A DNA stretch of 64,000 nt, taken from contig NZ_CP067041.1 of assembly GCF_016599855.1 (NCBI RefSeq), forward strand, positions 3,410,001-3,474,000, given 5' to 3'. Below, one piece after another: positions 17,973 through 26,819 of this stretch; position 1 is the first letter of the stretch; each line of letters opens with the position of its first letter. The notes below the pieces were generated by a model. The model had not been told where the DNA came from. It worked only from the letters and a program-made list of their open reading frames with translations, and searched no databases. Made by a program: the position numbers and the translations under genes. This DNA comes from Bradyrhizobium diazoefficiens. GTDB taxonomy: Bacteria; Pseudomonadota; Alphaproteobacteria; Rhizobiales; Xanthobacteraceae.

Positions 17973-18052
17973 CGTCATTGCGGGCGCAGCGAAGCAATCC
18001 AGAATCTTACCGCGGACGCAGTCTGGATTGCTTCGCTGCGCTCGCAATGACG
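17973..18052. repeat. Long imperfect palindrome (REP-like)
   Basis: CGTCATTGCGGGCGCAGCGA, continuing to AGCAATCCAGA, pairs with TCTGGATTGCTTCGCTGCGC, continuing to TCGCAATGACG. The arms are 31 bases with one mismatch, around an 18-base spacer. It could form a long RNA hairpin after the ThDP-enzyme gene and act as a terminator or stabiliser. I recall near-identical palindromes from Bradyrhizobium intergenic DNA. Confidence 0.8.
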
Positions 18053-18151
18053 GAGCGAGTGGTCGAGACCTTCTGCCATGATAACCGCACTTGTGTCGCG
18101 ATCTTCAATCGCCGACACTCCCAATCATCCAACCAACCACAGGAATATGAA

Positions 18152-18499
18152 ATGGCTCGCGTTCGCTGTATCACTGAGATGGGCATGGGGGTTGACGTTC
18201 ACGGCAGGGACGCGACCAAGGCGGCGAAGCGCGCGGTGTCGGATGCCATCCGGCATTCGAGCCTCGGCTTCTTCCGGATGATCGGCAAGACCGCGAATGA
18301 CATGTTCGTCGATGTCACGATCGCCGTGCCCAACCCGGAAAGCGTGGACACGGATGCGGTTGCGAAGGAGCTCCCTTACGGCACCGTGACCGTCAACGCG
18401 GTCAAGGGCGGGCTGGAGATTCCCTCGGCCACGGAACAGGCGAATGACCCCATTCTCATCGCCAATGCGGCCGTGATCGTCAGCTTCGACAAGGACTGA
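18152..18499 (+). CDS. Lin0512 family protein
   Basis: This 115-residue protein of unknown function matches the small conserved Lin0512 family from its start MARVRCITEMGMGVDVHGRD. Members are about this length and are found alone in many bacteria. The middle (SDAIRHSSLGFFRMIGK) and the strand-rich C-terminus (PILIANAAVIVSFDKD) suggest a compact alpha/beta domain. It ends 4 bases before the GNAT gene, so the two are likely co-transcribed. No catalytic residues can be proposed. Confidence 0.8.
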   Translation: MARVRCITEMGMGVDVHGRDATKAAKRAVSDAIRHSSLGFFRMIGKTANDMFVDVTIAVPNPESVDTDAVAKELPYGTVTVNAVKGGLEIPSATEQANDPILIANAAVIVSFDKD

Positions 18500-18503
18500 G
18501 CCG

Positions 18504-19190
18504 GTGTCCGACAGCGATGTGGCGCTGCTGGATCGTCCGATCTGGAGCGCGCTGACGACGAGCCAGAAGCACCTGGCGGAGGGCGGGCCGCGCGCGCTGC
18601 GCTATCCCGTGGACATGACGCCGTTTGCCGACATGATCGACATGTCGGAGGAAAGCTTCGCCGCGCTCGGTGACGTCATGTCGCCGTCGCAGGTTGCCGC
18701 GCTGTTTACGACGGAGCCGGTCGACGTTCCCGCCAATTTCAAGGTCGTGCTATCAGAGACCGGCGAGCAGATGATCGGCTCGCCCGCCGATAGTCCATTG
18801 CGCGACGCCGAGATCGTGACGCTCGGTGCAGCCGACGTTCCCGCGATGATGGCGCTGACGGAGTTGACCAAGCCAGGGCCGTTCGCCGCGCGGACGCATG
18901 AGCTCGGCACGTTCCTGGGCATTCGCGCCGGCGGCGAACTGGTCGCGATGACCGGCGAGCGGATGAAGCCGGGCAAATTCACCGAGATGACGGCGGTCTG
19001 CGTCCATCCCGACTATCGCGGGCGCGGCTACGCGCAGGCGCTGCTCGCGGCGGTCGCGCGCCAGATCGAGGCGCGTGACGAAATTCCGTTCCTGCACGTG
19101 TTTACGAACAACAAATCCGCGACCGCACTCTATCAGCGCCAGGGCATGCGCATCCGTCGCCGCCTGTACGTGACGGCGTTCATGAAGTAG
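18504..19190 (+). CDS. GNAT family N-acetyltransferase (FR47-like)
   Basis: This 228-residue acetyltransferase starts with GTG, 4 bases after the Lin0512 gene. The catalytic GNAT core is in the second half: MTAVCVHPDYRGRGYAQALL (about residues 162-181) holds the acetyl-CoA loop RGRGYA, followed by FLHVFTNNKSATALYQRQGM. The first 100 residues form an extra N-terminal region seen in FR47-like proteins. It transfers acetyl from acetyl-CoA to an unknown amine acceptor in the cytoplasm. A strong hairpin follows directly. Confidence 0.87.
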   Translation: MSDSDVALLDRPIWSALTTSQKHLAEGGPRALRYPVDMTPFADMIDMSEESFAALGDVMSPSQVAALFTTEPVDVPANFKVVLSETGEQMIGSPADSPLRDAEIVTLGAADVPAMMALTELTKPGPFAARTHELGTFLGIRAGGELVAMTGERMKPGKFTEMTAVCVHPDYRGRGYAQALLAAVARQIEARDEIPFLHVFTNNKSATALYQRQGMRIRRRLYVTAFMK

Positions 19191-19195
19191 GGATG

Positions 19196-19222
19196 ACGGC
19201 CCGGCGGCGTGCGCCGGGCCGT
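19196..19222 (+). terminator. GC-rich hairpin after the GNAT gene
   Basis: ACGGCCCGGCG pairs perfectly with CGCCGGGCCGT around a five-base loop. It starts six bases after the GNAT stop and ends 18 bases before the next ATG. No T-run follows, so it may be a weak terminator or a stabilising stem. Confidence 0.5.
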
Positions 19223-19240
19223 TCGGGGAGGGGCCAATCC

Positions 19241-20425
19241 ATGGATGCCAGAACACCAGATTTTTCCGCGGCGCGGACAGCAATGCAGCGCTACGTCGAT
19301 CAGGAGATCGTTCCCGGCGTGTCCTGGGCGTTGCTGCGGGGGCGCGAGGTGGTCGATCAGCAATGCGTCGGCTTCGCCGATCGCGAGGCGAAGACGGCGC
19401 TGCGCCCGGACCACATTTTCCGCGCGTTCTCCAACACCAAGATTTTCGTCACAAGCGCGATCATGCTGCTGGTCGAGGAAGGCCGCATCGGCCTCGATGA
19501 CGCGATCGAGAAATTCCTGCCGCGGCTCGGCCATCGCAAGGTGCTGAAGCAGGGCGCGGCGAGTCTGGCCGATGTCGAGCCGGCGAAAAGCCCGATCACG
19601 GTCCGCCAGCTTCTGACTCATACGTCCGGCCTCAGCTACGGCATCTTCGATCCCGGCACGGTGCTGTTCAAAGGCTACAACGATGCGCGTGTGCTCAATC
19701 CGCTGACGCCGCTGACCGACATGATCGACAAGCTTGCCGATCTGCCGCTGTCCTATCATCCGGGTACGTCTTGGGAATATTCCGTAGCGACCGACGTGCT
19801 CGGCCGCGTCGTGGAAGTTGTCTCGGGCAAATCCCTCGACGCCTTCTTCAAGACGCGGATATTCGATCCGCTCGGCATGACCGATACCGGCTTCGCCCTG
19901 CCCGAAGCGCAGCAGGGCAGGCTGGTTGCGCACTACACCGGCGCCGACGTGCTCGATCCGATGAAGCCGGGCCTCACGCGCGCCGACAATCTGCCGTATC
20001 CGCAGGCATATGTGCGGCCATTCCCGCGGCTGTCCGGCGGCGGCGGTCTGGTCTCGACCTTGCCGGATATGCTCGCACTGGTGCGTGCGCTGGTGCCCGG
20101 TCCAGACGCGCTTCTGAAACCGGAAACGCTGCGGCAGATGATGACGAACCAATTGCCGTCAGGCCAGACCATCCGCTTCGCCAATCTCGGGCCGATGCCC
20201 GGCAAGGGCTTTGGCCTCGGCGGCGCCGTGACCTTTGCGCCGACGCCGTTCGATCCCCCGAATTCCGCCGGCGAATTCCAGTGGGGCGGGCTCGCCGGCA
20301 CACATTGGTGGATCTGTCCCGAGGCCAATACTGCCGGTGTCCTGATGGCCCAGCGCCACATGGGCTTCTGGAATCCATTCTTCTTCGAGTTCAAGCGCCT
20401 GGCCTACCGGGCGGTCGGAGGCTGA
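19241..20425 (+). CDS. Serine hydrolase, class C beta-lactamase family
   Basis: This 394-residue protein is related to class C beta-lactamases, D-alanyl carboxypeptidases and EstB-type esterases. The SxxK nucleophile motif is SNTK in FRAFSNTKIFVTS (about residues 66-69), and the second motif is the Tyr of SWEYSVATDVLGRVVE. No clear KTG is seen; GLAGTHWW may take its place, as in esterase-like members. There is no signal peptide, so a cytoplasmic esterase is more likely than a lactam-hydrolysing enzyme. The ATG at 19241 follows GGGGAGGGG. The DUF429 gene follows after 22 bases. Confidence 0.87.
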   Translation: MDARTPDFSAARTAMQRYVDQEIVPGVSWALLRGREVVDQQCVGFADREAKTALRPDHIFRAFSNTKIFVTSAIMLLVEEGRIGLDDAIEKFLPRLGHRKVLKQGAASLADVEPAKSPITVRQLLTHTSGLSYGIFDPGTVLFKGYNDARVLNPLTPLTDMIDKLADLPLSYHPGTSWEYSVATDVLGRVVEVVSGKSLDAFFKTRIFDPLGMTDTGFALPEAQQGRLVAHYTGADVLDPMKPGLTRADNLPYPQAYVRPFPRLSGGGGLVSTLPDMLALVRALVPGPDALLKPETLRQMMTNQLPSGQTIRFANLGPMPGKGFGLGGAVTFAPTPFDPPNSAGEFQWGGLAGTHWWICPEANTAGVLMAQRHMGFWNPFFFEFKRLAYRAVGG

Positions 20426-20447
20426 CTCGGACGGGCACCCGACAGAG

Positions 20448-21122
20448 ATGCACGACGTGCCAAACTATCTCGGCCTCGACGGATTTCGCTTCGGCTGGGT
20501 CGCGGCCTGGATCGAGGGACGCGGCGATCATGGTTTCGATTATTCGCCTGGCCTGGCGCGTCTGCTCGCAATGCCGCATGCGCGTGCGATGATCGACATG
20601 CCGATCGGATTGAACCCGAGCGGTTATCGAACGTGCGATTTGCGTGCGCGCGAAATGGTGGGCCCAGCCGTATTTCTCGGCGCCCGCCGCGATCTCTGGA
20701 CATTTTCCGACATGGCGACGGCCAATCGCCACTATTGGGAGCACGAGGGCAAGGGCAGGGGTGTCTCGGCCCAGCTCTGGAATATCAGGGACAAGATCAA
20801 GGACGTCGATGAGATCATGACGCCGGAGCGGCAGGCGACGATCGGCGAGGCGCATCCGGAATTGATCTTCTGGAATCTGGCAGGGCGAGTCCGGCTCGCG
20901 ACGAAAACTTCGGCGGAAGGCCGCGAGCAGCGCATGGCGCTGCTGGCGCAACACGGGTTCACCAGCCTGCCAAGATGGCTGATGCAGCGCCACGGCACCG
21001 GCATCGGCCGCGACGATCTCATCGATGCCTGCGCCTGCGCAGTCGCGGCGCGGGACAGCATGCAGCGTGTCGGCGGGGTTGAGATCGATCCGCGCGGGTT
21101 GCGGATGGAAATCAATTATTGA
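20448..21122 (+). CDS. DUF429 domain protein (predicted RNase H-like nuclease)
   Basis: This 224-residue protein has the DUF429 pattern: LGLDGFRFGWVAAW at the start, AMIDMPIGL with conserved Asp, the arginine-rich RTCDLRAREMVG, and EAHPELIFWNLAG. The C-terminal GRDDLIDACACAVAARDS supplies the last acidic residues. DUF429 has an RNase H-like fold with acidic residues that suggest a metal-dependent nuclease, but no activity has been established for this protein. It probably shares a transcript with the serine hydrolase gene. Confidence 0.85.
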   Translation: MHDVPNYLGLDGFRFGWVAAWIEGRGDHGFDYSPGLARLLAMPHARAMIDMPIGLNPSGYRTCDLRAREMVGPAVFLGARRDLWTFSDMATANRHYWEHEGKGRGVSAQLWNIRDKIKDVDEIMTPERQATIGEAHPELIFWNLAGRVRLATKTSAEGREQRMALLAQHGFTSLPRWLMQRHGTGIGRDDLIDACACAVAARDSMQRVGGVEIDPRGLRMEINY

Positions 21123-21239
21123 GGCGATCGGCGGGCCGAGCCGCATTCGGGAAAAATAGGCAATTTATTTGAAGCCTGCAGGAACTGGCAATAGTCGGCC
21201 GGCGTTCCCGTTCGAACATAGGACAGAGAAACCCGTGCG

Positions 21240-21383
21240 ATGAAGGATGCCAGTCAGTTCGCAACCGCGATGCTCGCGCTTGTTTTTACCGGAGCGCTGC
21301 TCGTCACCGGGCAGCTCTTCATCGAGCAGCGTGCCCAGCGCGACGTGGTCTACGCCACCGCTCATCTGCTGCGGCCATTGTGA
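21240..21383 (+). CDS. Small single-TM protein, 47 residues
   Basis: The frame MKDASQFATAMLALVFTGAL continues with one membrane-spanning segment (about residues 9-28) and a basic, soluble end (EQRAQRDVVYATAHLLRPL). Codon use resembles the neighbouring genes. There is only a modest GGACAGAG ribosome site 10-17 bases before the ATG. No family is recognised. It stands alone between the DUF429 and GST genes. Confidence 0.45.
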   Translation: MKDASQFATAMLALVFTGALLVTGQLFIEQRAQRDVVYATAHLLRPL

Positions 21384-21487
21384 CCGGGATTCGCGGCAGG
21401 ACGTTTGATGTGACGACGGTCCGGCCTTGCGCCATGTTGCGGCTCGCCTAGATTAGTTGGAATCTCACGCAAGCAGCTTGGGTCCTG

Positions 21488-22192
21488 ATGTCCGATCTCT
21501 CCGCCTTTCCGATCACGAAGCGCTGGCCAGCCGAACATCCCGAGTTGCTTCAGCTTTATTCATTACCGACGCCGAACGGCGTCAAGGTCTCGATCATGCT
21601 GGAGGAGATCGGGCTTCCTTACGAAGTCCATCTCGTCGACTTCGGCAAGGACGACCAGAAGACGCCGGAATTCCTCTCGCTCAATCCGAACGGCAAGATC
21701 CCGGCAGTCCTCGATCCCGACGGCCCCGGCGGCAAGCCGCTGCCGCTATTCGAGTCCGGTGCGATTCTGCAATATCTCGCGGAGAAGACGGGCAAGCTGC
21801 TGCCGCAGGATGCTGCGCGGCGCTACCAGACGATCCAGTGGGTACATTTCCAGATGGGCGGCATCGGGCCGATGTTCGGCCAGGTCGGCTTCTTCCATAA
21901 ATTCGCCGGCAAGGATTTTGAAGACAAGCGTCCGCTGGAGCGTTACGTCGGCGAGTCCAGGCGCCTGCTCGGTGTGATGGAGACGCATCTCGCCGGCCGG
22001 CAATGGTTCATGGATGACGACTACACCATCGCCGATATCTCCATGCTCGGCTGGGTCCGCAACCTCGTCGGCTTTTACGGCGCTGCCGACCTCGTCGCAT
22101 TCAGCCAGTTCAAGTCGGTCGGCGCCTGGCTCGAACGCGGGCTGGCGCGGCCGGCGGTGCAGCGTGGGCTGAATATTCCGAAGCGTCCGTGA
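21488..22192 (+). CDS. Glutathione S-transferase family protein (YghU/YfcG-like)
   Basis: This 234-residue cytoplasmic enzyme has a thioredoxin-like N-terminal domain (about residues 18-105; LYSLPTPNGVKVSIMLEEIG, the cis-Pro in NGKIPAVLDPDG, and LFESGAILQYLAEKTG) and a helical C-terminal domain (MDDDYTIADISMLGWVRN). The TPNG motif fits the Nu-class/Ure2-like group, whose members reduce disulfides with glutathione rather than conjugate. The C-terminal gene end faces the minus-strand tRNA-binding protein gene. Substrate is unknown. Confidence 0.9.
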   Translation: MSDLSAFPITKRWPAEHPELLQLYSLPTPNGVKVSIMLEEIGLPYEVHLVDFGKDDQKTPEFLSLNPNGKIPAVLDPDGPGGKPLPLFESGAILQYLAEKTGKLLPQDAARRYQTIQWVHFQMGGIGPMFGQVGFFHKFAGKDFEDKRPLERYVGESRRLLGVMETHLAGRQWFMDDDYTIADISMLGWVRNLVGFYGAADLVAFSQFKSVGAWLERGLARPAVQRGLNIPKRP

Positions 22193-22200
22193 GACGATCC

Positions 22201-22572
22201 CTAGAACAGGCGCCCGCCGTTCGGCACGGGCTTGCTCGGCTGCATCAGCACGACCTTGCCGTCGGCATCGGGAAAGCCGAGCGTCAGCACCTCCGAGACG
22301 ACAGGTCCGATCTGGCGCGGCGGGAAATTGACGACGGCGGCGACCTGCTGTCCCACCAGCGACTCGAGCGGATGGTTCTCGGTGATCTGCGCCGAGCTCT
22401 TGCGCACACCGATCGCGGGGCCGAAGTCGATCCACAGCCGCCAGGCCGGCTTGCGCGCCTCCGGAAACGGCTTGGCATCGACGATGGTGCCGACGCGGAT
22501 ATCGACCGCGAGGAAGGTGTTGAAGTCGATGGTCGGCGAGGCGGATGCGGCGGGATCGTGGGTGACGTGCAT
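22201..22572 (-). CDS. CsaA-like tRNA-binding domain protein
   Basis: This 123-residue protein is a free-standing EMAP/tRNA-binding OB-fold of the CsaA/YgjH type. The pattern DFNTFLAVDIRVGTIVDAKP, then ARKPAWRLWIDFGPAIGVRK, NFPPRQIGPVVSEVLTLGF and VLMQPSKPVPNGGRLF is complete. CsaA proteins bind tRNA and have been described as chaperone-like. The ATG at 22572 was chosen because upstream codons lack the fold and lie near the divergent ArsC-like gene. It converges on the GST gene 8 bases away. Confidence 0.88.
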   Translation of the reverse strand: MHVTHDPAASASPTIDFNTFLAVDIRVGTIVDAKPFPEARKPAWRLWIDFGPAIGVRKSSAQITENHPLESLVGQQVAAVVNFPPRQIGPVVSEVLTLGFPDADGKVVLMQPSKPVPNGGRLF

Positions 22573-22681
22573 GATGGGTCCGTTCGGAAGGATCGAAGGC
22601 GTTGTTCGCAATATTGTCGCGCGAGGCGGAGTTTCGTACAACGCCAGGGGATCACGATAAGACGCATGCGCGAGGACCGTC

Positions 22682-23041
22682 TTGCCCAACATCATCTACG
22701 GCATCAAGAACTGCGACACCATGAAGAAGGCGCGCGCCTGGCTCGACACCCATGGCGTCGCCTATGAGTTCCACGACTACAAGACTGCGGGCGTCGAGAA
22801 GGACAAGCTCAAGCAATGGAGCGACAAGCTCGGCTGGGAGGTGCTGCTCAATCGCGCCGGTACGACTTTCAAGAAGCTGCCCGATGCCGAGAAGGAAGGC
22901 CTGACCGAGAAGAAGGCGCTCGCGCTGATGCTAGCGCAACCATCGATGATCAAGCGGCCGGTGCTTGAAATCGGCAGCAAGGTCCTGGTCGGCTTCAAGC
23001 CTGACATCTACGACAAGGAAGTCGGCGCCAAATCGCGCTAA
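22682..23041 (+). CDS. ArsC/Spx family protein (YffB-like)
   Basis: This 119-residue thioredoxin-fold protein begins IIYGIKNCDTMKKARAWLD, the hallmark of the YffB branch of ArsC-like proteins; the single Cys in NCDTMKK is at about residue 11. YffB-type proteins bind glutathione and may be reductases, and true arsenate activity is not implied. The start is a TTG at 22682 with GAGG about 6 bases before it; no ATG is available before the conserved fold. The stop is 3 bases from the end of the convergent PAS-like gene. Confidence 0.85.
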   Translation: MPNIIYGIKNCDTMKKARAWLDTHGVAYEFHDYKTAGVEKDKLKQWSDKLGWEVLLNRAGTTFKKLPDAEKEGLTEKKALALMLAQPSMIKRPVLEIGSKVLVGFKPDIYDKEVGAKSR

Positions 23042-23044
23042 GCG

Positions 23045-23695
23045 TCAATTCAGCTCGATGATCTCGGCAGTGACGCCAGGACCGGCCGGCTGATCGGCGA
23101 ATTCGACAATTTCGGCGGCGGCGATGCGGCCGGGGACGCGGTGAAACAGGTCGCGGTCGATCACCGTGCGCAGCTTCGGCCGCGGCAGCGTGTCATTTCC
23201 GCGCAGCAGATTCTTGATTTCGAAGCCGCCGTCCTCGCAGAAGGTCTTGAGCGAGGCGATGACATGGCTGACCTTGCCGTCGGCCTGGAACGGCAGCAGC
23301 AGCCGTTCATAAGCGACGACGCGACCATAGATGTCGTCGACGTCCGCAACGCTATAGACCGGAAGCCCGCGCGCGACGCATTTGTGATAGACCGGCATCA
23401 CGAACGGCGCGAGCCGCAGTCCGACATAGTCCTGCAGCAGAACGCCCTTGCCGGTGTGGCCGTAGGCGCGCGAGATTCGCGAGCCTTCGCTCTGGATGGT
23501 CAGGCGTGGCGTCGGCGTCGAATTGTCCACCGTGTAGTAGACGAGATCGGACAGCTCTTCCTCGAGCCGCGCGGGCTGATACTCCGAGATCGCTGGGGTC
23601 ATCTGCTGGCGCGTATAGAGTCGCAGCCACGTGTTGAGGAGGTCACGCTGCTTGATCGACTTGACGACGGAGGGAGTGGCGCTGGCGAAATCCAA
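23045..23695 (-). CDS. PAS_5-like sensory protein
   Basis: This protein of about 216 residues has a PAS_5-like pattern: RLEEELSDLVYYTVD, GSRISRAYGHTGKGVLLQDY, PVYHKCVARGLPVYSVAD and GRVVAYERLLLPF. Such proteins are common in Rhodospirillales and Rhizobiales and are thought to bind ligands; no output domain is present. Start choice is uncertain: a TTG at 23695 after GGGG fits best, and another TTG at 23776 would add a basic 27-residue tail. It is divergent from the Liv transport operon. Confidence 0.65.
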   Translation of the reverse strand: MDFASATPSVVKSIKQRDLLNTWLRLYTRQQMTPAISEYQPARLEEELSDLVYYTVDNSTPTPRLTIQSEGSRISRAYGHTGKGVLLQDYVGLRLAPFVMPVYHKCVARGLPVYSVADVDDIYGRVVAYERLLLPFQADGKVSHVIASLKTFCEDGGFEIKNLLRGNDTLPRPKLRTVIDRDLFHRVPGRIAAAEIVEFADQPAGPGVTAEIIELN

Positions 23696-24036
23696 GATAA
23701 TATCCCCGGCGTACGAAACTCGCGCATAATACCGCTTGCGGGAAAATTTTTGATGAAGGCTGGCGCGCGGGACCAAAGACCGTTAACGACGCGTTGATGA
23801 CCGGTACCTTGCGAACCGGGAGGCCGGCAGGCGGCATCACAAACCTCCAACTAAGGGAGCATAAGTCTCCCGGCCGGAGGCCTGACCTGCTCAGCTTTCC
23901 GCCTTGCCTAACCCCCGTCACCTCCGGCATATTCCGCGCCCGGAGGCGGCGTTCCGGGACAAGGCTCCGAGGCCGCCGGAAGCCGAAGTAAACAAGGACA
24001 GCCACGCGCGGCTCGCGCGGGCAGGGGGAAATCTGT
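23696..24036. other. Intergenic region upstream of the Liv operon
   Basis: About 340 bases separate the PAS-like gene and livG. They must hold both promoters. The only structure I see is GCGCG N3 CGCGC just before livG, with AGGGGG as a ribosome site for its TTG start. A possible upstream TTG for the PAS-like gene also lies here. No further gene is supported. Confidence 0.4.
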
Positions 24037-24792
24037 TTGGCCGATGAGTTCATTCTCGAAACGGAAGGCTTGACCAAGGAGTTTGCGGGCTTCTTCGCCG
24101 TCCGCGACGTTGCGCTCAAGGTTCGCCGTGGGAGCATCCACGCGTTGATCGGCCCGAACGGTGCCGGCAAGACGACGTGCTTCAATCTCCTGACCAAGTT
24201 CCTCAAACCGTCTGCCGGAAAAATCCTGTACAAGGGACAGGACATCACCGCGATGGCGCCCGCCGACGTGGCGCGCTTGGGACTGGTGCGTTCATTCCAG
24301 ATCTCGGCGGTGTTTCCGCACATGACCGCGTTGGAAAATGTTCGCGTCGCGCTTCAGCGGCAGCACGGCAGCTCCTTCGATTTCTGGCGTTCCAAATCGG
24401 TGCTGAACCGCTACAACAATCGTGCGCTGGAATTATTGAACGATGTCGGTCTCAGCGAGTTTGCCAACACGCCGGCGGTCGAGATGCCCTATGGGCGAAA
24501 GCGCGCATTGGAGATCGCAACCACGCTCGCGCTCGACCCGGAGATGATGCTCCTGGACGAGCCGATGGCCGGCATGGGCCACGAGGACATCGACAAGATC
24601 GCGGCGCTGATCAAACGTATCTCGGCGAAATATACCATCCTGATGGTCGAACATAACTTAAGCGTCGTAGCCAATCTCTCCGACATCATCACCGTGCTAA
24701 CGCGCGGGCAGGTGCTCGCGCAGGGCAATTACGCCGAGCTCACCAAAGACGAGCGCGTCAAGGAAGCCTATCTGGGAGCCGGTCATGCCTGA
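24037..24792 (+). CDS. livG: Liv-type ABC transporter ATP-binding protein LivG
   Basis: This 251-residue ATPase drives a branched-chain amino acid or amide importer. Walker A is GPNGAGKTT (39-47), the signature is YGRKRALEIATTLAL, Walker B is MMLLDEPMAGMG and the switch His is in ILMVEHNLSVV. The C-terminal extension that ends in VKEAYLGAG is the LivG type. The start is TTG after AGGGGG. It overlaps livF by 8 bases, so the two ATPases are coupled, and the order G-F-K-H-M makes a full transporter. Confidence 0.92.
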   Translation: MADEFILETEGLTKEFAGFFAVRDVALKVRRGSIHALIGPNGAGKTTCFNLLTKFLKPSAGKILYKGQDITAMAPADVARLGLVRSFQISAVFPHMTALENVRVALQRQHGSSFDFWRSKSVLNRYNNRALELLNDVGLSEFANTPAVEMPYGRKRALEIATTLALDPEMMLLDEPMAGMGHEDIDKIAALIKRISAKYTILMVEHNLSVVANLSDIITVLTRGQVLAQGNYAELTKDERVKEAYLGAGHA

Positions 24793-25531
24793 GACTGCCA
24801 ACGCGGACGCTCCCGCAAAGGCCACAACGGGCGGCAACATCCTCCAGGTTCGGAACCTGGAGGGCTGGTACGGCGAGTCCCACATCCTGCACGGGATCAA
24901 TTTCGACGTGAATGCGGGCGAGGTCGTCACCCTGCTCGGACGTAACGGCGCCGGCAAGACGACGACGCTGAAGTCGATTATGGGCATCCTCGGCAAGCGT
25001 GCCGGCTCGATCAAATTCAACAACCAGGAGATCATCCGCGCGACCTCCGACAAGATCGCGCGCATGGGCATCGCGTTCTGCCCGGAGGAGCGGGGGATTT
25101 TCTCCAGTCTCGACGTGCGGGAGAATTTGTTGCTGCCGCCCGTGGTGCGCCCGGGCGGCTTGCCACTCGAGCAGATATTCGATCTATTTCCGAACCTGAA
25201 GGAACGCCTCAACAGCCAGGGCACCAAGCTGTCCGGCGGTGAACAGCAGATGCTTGCGATCGCGCGCATCCTGCGCACCGGCGCGAGCTTCCTGATGCTG
25301 GACGAGCCGACCGAAGGACTTGCGCCTGTCATCATTCAGCAGATCGGCCACACCATTGCGCGGCTCAAGAAGGAGGGCTTTACGATCCTCCTTGTCGAGC
25401 AGAACTTCCGCTTCGCATCCACCGTTGCCGACCGCTACTACGTCGTCGAGCACGGCAAGGTCATTGACGGATTTTCCAATGCGGAGCTTGCCGCCAATAT
25501 GGACAAGCTCCACACCTATCTCGGCGTCTAG
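24785..25531 (+). CDS. livF: Liv-type ABC transporter ATP-binding protein LivF
   Basis: This 248-residue second ATPase has Walker A GRNGAGKTTT, signature LSGGEQQMLAIARIL, Walker B FLMLDEPTEGL and the switch region ILLVEQNFRFA. The short C-terminus ending MDKLHTYLGV is typical of LivF. It pairs with LivG on the cytoplasmic face of the LivHM channel. The next gene is the binding-protein gene, 59 bases downstream. Confidence 0.92.
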   Translation: MPETANADAPAKATTGGNILQVRNLEGWYGESHILHGINFDVNAGEVVTLLGRNGAGKTTTLKSIMGILGKRAGSIKFNNQEIIRATSDKIARMGIAFCPEERGIFSSLDVRENLLLPPVVRPGGLPLEQIFDLFPNLKERLNSQGTKLSGGEQQMLAIARILRTGASFLMLDEPTEGLAPVIIQQIGHTIARLKKEGFTILLVEQNFRFASTVADRYYVVEHGKVIDGFSNAELAANMDKLHTYLGV

Positions 25532-25590
25532 GACGGCCCAAGGCAGGACGGCCAAAAGAACACGGCGAAGAGGATTTCAAGGGAAGTCAC

Positions 25591-26811
25591 ATGAAAAAGT
25601 CGATTGCATCGTTGTTGTTGGGCACGGCGTTGGCCGTCACCACCACAGGCGCCGCCTTCGCGCAGGACAAGACCGTCAAGATCGGTGCGCTGTCCGATCA
25701 GTCCGGCCTCTATGCCGACCTCGGCGGCCCCGGCTCGACGCTCGCCGCGCAGATGGCCGTCGAAGACTCCGGCCTCGCGGGCAAGGGCTGGAAGATCGAC
25801 ATCATCTCCGGCGACCACCAGAACAAGCCGGATATCGGCACCGCGATCGCGCGGCAGTGGTTCGATGTCGACAAGGTCGACATCATCGTCGACGTGCCGA
25901 ACTCCGGCGTGGCGCTGGCCGTCAACAACGTCGTCAAGGAAAAGAACGGCGTCTACATCAATTCGGGCGCGGCGACCTCGGACCTCACCAACGCGCAGTG
26001 CTCGCCCAACACCGTGCACTGGACCTACGATACTTACATGTTGGCCCATACCACGGGCCAGGCGCTGGTGAAGGCCGGTGGTGACACTTGGTTCTTCCTG
26101 ACCGCCGACTATGCCTTCGGCGCGGCGCTCGAGCGCGACACCACGGCCGTCATCACCGCCAACGGCGGCAAGGTCGTCGGTGGCGTCAAGCATCCGCTGA
26201 ACACGCCGGACTTCTCGTCCTTCCTGCTTCAGGCGCAGGCCTCGAAGGCCAAGATCATCGGCCTTGCCAATGCCGGCGGCGACACCACCAACACGATCAA
26301 GCAGGCGGCCGAGTTCGGCATCGTCAAGGGCGGCCAGAAGCTCGCGGCGCTGCTCTTGTTCCTCACCGACGTCAAGGCGATCGGTCTGGAGACCGCGCAG
26401 GGCCTGAACTTCACCGAGACCTTCTACTGGGACATGAACGACCAGACCCGGGCTTTCTCCAAGCGGTTCTCGGCGAAGATGAAGAACGGCGCAATGCCGA
26501 CCATGGTGCAGGCGGGCGTCTATGCCGGCGTGCGCCACTATCTCAAGGCGCTGGAAGCGCTCGGCGGCAATCCGCATGACGGCGTCAAGGTCGTCCAGAA
26601 GATGAAGTCGATGCCGACGGAAGACGATCTGTTCGGCAAGGGCGAGATCCAGCCCAATGGCCGCACCATCCACAACGCCTATCTGTTCGAGGTGAAGACG
26701 CCCTCCGAGTCCAAGGGACCGTGGGACTTCTACAAGCTCGTGGGCACGGTGCCGGGCGACCAGGCCTTCACGCCGCTGTCCGAGAGCAAGTGCGCGCTGC
26801 TTAAGAAATAA
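25591..26811 (+). CDS. Liv-type ABC transporter substrate-binding protein (LivK-like)
   Basis: This 406-residue periplasmic protein has a signal peptide (MKKSIASLLLGTALAVTTTG, cleaved after AFA) and a type 1 periplasmic binding fold: KIGALSDQSGLYADLGGPGS, then VDVPNSGVALAVNNVVKEK and ADYAFGAALERDT. It collects the substrate for LivHMGF. The ligand may be an amino acid, amide or other carboxylate; such proteins are diverse in rhizobia. It is a close paralogue of the binding protein at 40076-41320. A strong hairpin follows it, which can raise its level over that of the permeases. Confidence 0.92.
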   Translation: MKKSIASLLLGTALAVTTTGAAFAQDKTVKIGALSDQSGLYADLGGPGSTLAAQMAVEDSGLAGKGWKIDIISGDHQNKPDIGTAIARQWFDVDKVDIIVDVPNSGVALAVNNVVKEKNGVYINSGAATSDLTNAQCSPNTVHWTYDTYMLAHTTGQALVKAGGDTWFFLTADYAFGAALERDTTAVITANGGKVVGGVKHPLNTPDFSSFLLQAQASKAKIIGLANAGGDTTNTIKQAAEFGIVKGGQKLAALLLFLTDVKAIGLETAQGLNFTETFYWDMNDQTRAFSKRFSAKMKNGAMPTMVQAGVYAGVRHYLKALEALGGNPHDGVKVVQKMKSMPTEDDLFGKGEIQPNGRTIHNAYLFEVKTPSESKGPWDFYKLVGTVPGDQAFTPLSESKCALLKK

Positions 26812-26819
26812 GACCAACC

